Source: a virus
DNA length: 57,491 nt
Direction: 5' to 3' (one strand)
Virus record (IMG/VR): IMGVR_UViG_3300042525_001082
Coordinates: 1-57,491 of that record
The notes under the pieces were generated by a model. The model searched no databases. It saw only the letters and a list, made by a program, of their open reading frames with translations, and was not told the origin of the DNA. Positions 56,784 through 57,491 of this stretch are shown one piece after another. Every line of letters begins with the position of its first letter. Positions within the stretch are counted from its first letter, which is position 1. A program made the position numbers and the translations under genes.

Positions 56784-57092
56784 ATGGAATTATTAACTTT
56801 CAAATCATTCAAAGAACAAATCAAGAAACTGTTTCCCCATTTCCACGAAGAAGTGGAGATTCACGCCGCAAACTTAACGGAATCAGCATGGGAATCCATA
56901 ACGATCTTGTATATTGCGAAGTTTGGCTACGACGATCCGAATGAGCATATTGTTGAATACGAAACAAGCGGGTGTTTTTATTACCACTCCCAGAAAATTA
57001 TTGGGGTTGGCAAAACACTCTCGGATGCCATAGAAGATCATCGGGTAAAAGCTAAATCTAATCTTTCTTTCCTTTCAATGTCCAAAAGTTAG
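56784..57092 (+). CDS. Hypothetical protein (102 aa)
   Basis: The soluble product starts MELLTFKSFKEQIKKLFPHF. A Gly-Cys-Phe-Tyr-Tyr stretch and VGKTLSDAIEDH follow. Family not recognised. Confidence 0.5.
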   Translation: MELLTFKSFKEQIKKLFPHFHEEVEIHAANLTESAWESITILYIAKFGYDDPNEHIVEYETSGCFYYHSQKIIGVGKTLSDAIEDHRVKAKSNLSFLSMSKS

Positions 57093-57213
57093 GCCAGATT
57101 ACCGTGTAACACAGCAATTATGGCTTGACGAATCCAAGAAAGTGAGTTATGTTTAAAGATAGGAAGTCGCAAAACCAGCAACAGCGAGTCCTATCTTTTT
57201 TATATCAAAAACA

Positions 57214-57491
57214 ATGGCAAATCCAACACCAAGGCAACTAGATCATTTTTTTAAAGGGAAGTGGAATAACCTCCCCACTAAAGTAATTCGACTCCCTGAA
57301 GTCTTCCATAATAAAGCATACGAGATATGCAAACTTCTTGACAATGGAGTAGATCCACTCGCAAGAGTAGATCCACTCGCAAGAGTTGAATCCGTGCCAC
57401 AAACCTTTCCCTGGACAATGGAGGCGGTTCGGGACTGGATGGTTCACGAAGATCGGGAACTGCCTGAACTCCTGCCGTTAGAGCAAATATT
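57214..57491 (+). CDS. Hypothetical protein, truncated by the window end
   Basis: The frame starts at ATG 57214 (MANPTPRQLDHFFKGKWNNL) and is open to the last base. An 18-bp unit is repeated twice and codes DPLARVDPLARV. The rest is helical. The family is not recognised; the 3' end is outside the window. Confidence 0.5.
   Translation, partial: MANPTPRQLDHFFKGKWNNLPTKVIRLPEVFHNKAYEICKLLDNGVDPLARVDPLARVESVPQTFPWTMEAVRDWMVHEDRELPELLPLEQI

Overview
The window looks like accessory DNA of a cyanobacterium, most likely a temperate phage that is maintained as a plasmid (a phage-plasmid). The octamer GCGATCGC (HIP1), typical of cyanobacterial DNA, recurs throughout. There is a probable NblA (phycobilisome degradation) gene, and the largest gene has the layout of the cyanobacterial plasmid replication protein CyRepA1 (DUF3854 plus a helicase-like part). 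Genes for virion parts, lysis-type membrane proteins, thymidylate kinase, a sliding clamp, a ribonucleotide reductase small subunit, a RuvC-like resolvase, an HU protein and two DNA methyltransferases are also present. No terminase, portal or capsid gene is recognisable here, so the element is larger than the window.

Layout. 1-7930 (+): late genes for tail or baseplate, fibre and membrane/lysis-type proteins. 8.1-14.8 kb: a Rha-family regulator, a minus-strand cassette flanked by a duplication of the Rha 3' end, thymidylate kinase, small hypotheticals and a tRNA-Pro 3' fragment. 14.9-21.3 kb: orphan cytosine methyltransferase, divergent helix-turn-helix regulators, an SSB-like protein, the DnaN-like clamp and NrdB. 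21.3-28.4 kb: small regulators, then a tight rightward run of small membrane proteins with a rhomboid protease, ending in a membrane-anchored ATPase fused to a GIY-YIG nuclease domain. 28.4-32.1 kb: secreted protein cassette, resolvase and regulators. 32.1-38.1 kb: CyRepA1-like protein followed by a compact CRISPR locus. 38.2-45.5 kb: many small promoter-gene-hairpin cassettes, DUF3560 protein and adenine methyltransferase. 45.6-53.6 kb (-): a second virion block with two paralogous beta-propeller-like proteins and a GH10-like hydrolase. 53.6-57.5 kb: HU, small proteins and NblA.

The most exciting system is at 35709-38097. Seven 36-nt repeats with six spacers of 36-41 nt lie 20 nt from the end of a 558-residue TnpB-like Cas12 protein that keeps the RuvC D/E/D residues and a four-cysteine zinc site. 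Upstream of cas12, on the opposite strand, a perfect TTGACA-N17-TATAAT promoter drives a predicted RNA of about 150 nt. That RNA carries a 13-nt segment able to pair with the CRISPR repeat and ends in a UNCG-loop terminator, so it is a strong tracrRNA candidate. The first repeat also contains the stop codon of the replication gene. I read this as a phage- or plasmid-borne miniature type V (V-U2-like) CRISPR system with its own tracrRNA.

A second theme is that accessory cassettes sit directly behind genes whose 3' ends have been copied (Rha, the GIY-YIG ATPase, the protein ending in QLSLF), and an 85-bp promoter block is duplicated exactly. These repeats suggest a repeated way of gaining and losing genes without breaking the upstream gene. 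All functional calls come from reading motifs by eye; no database search was possible.
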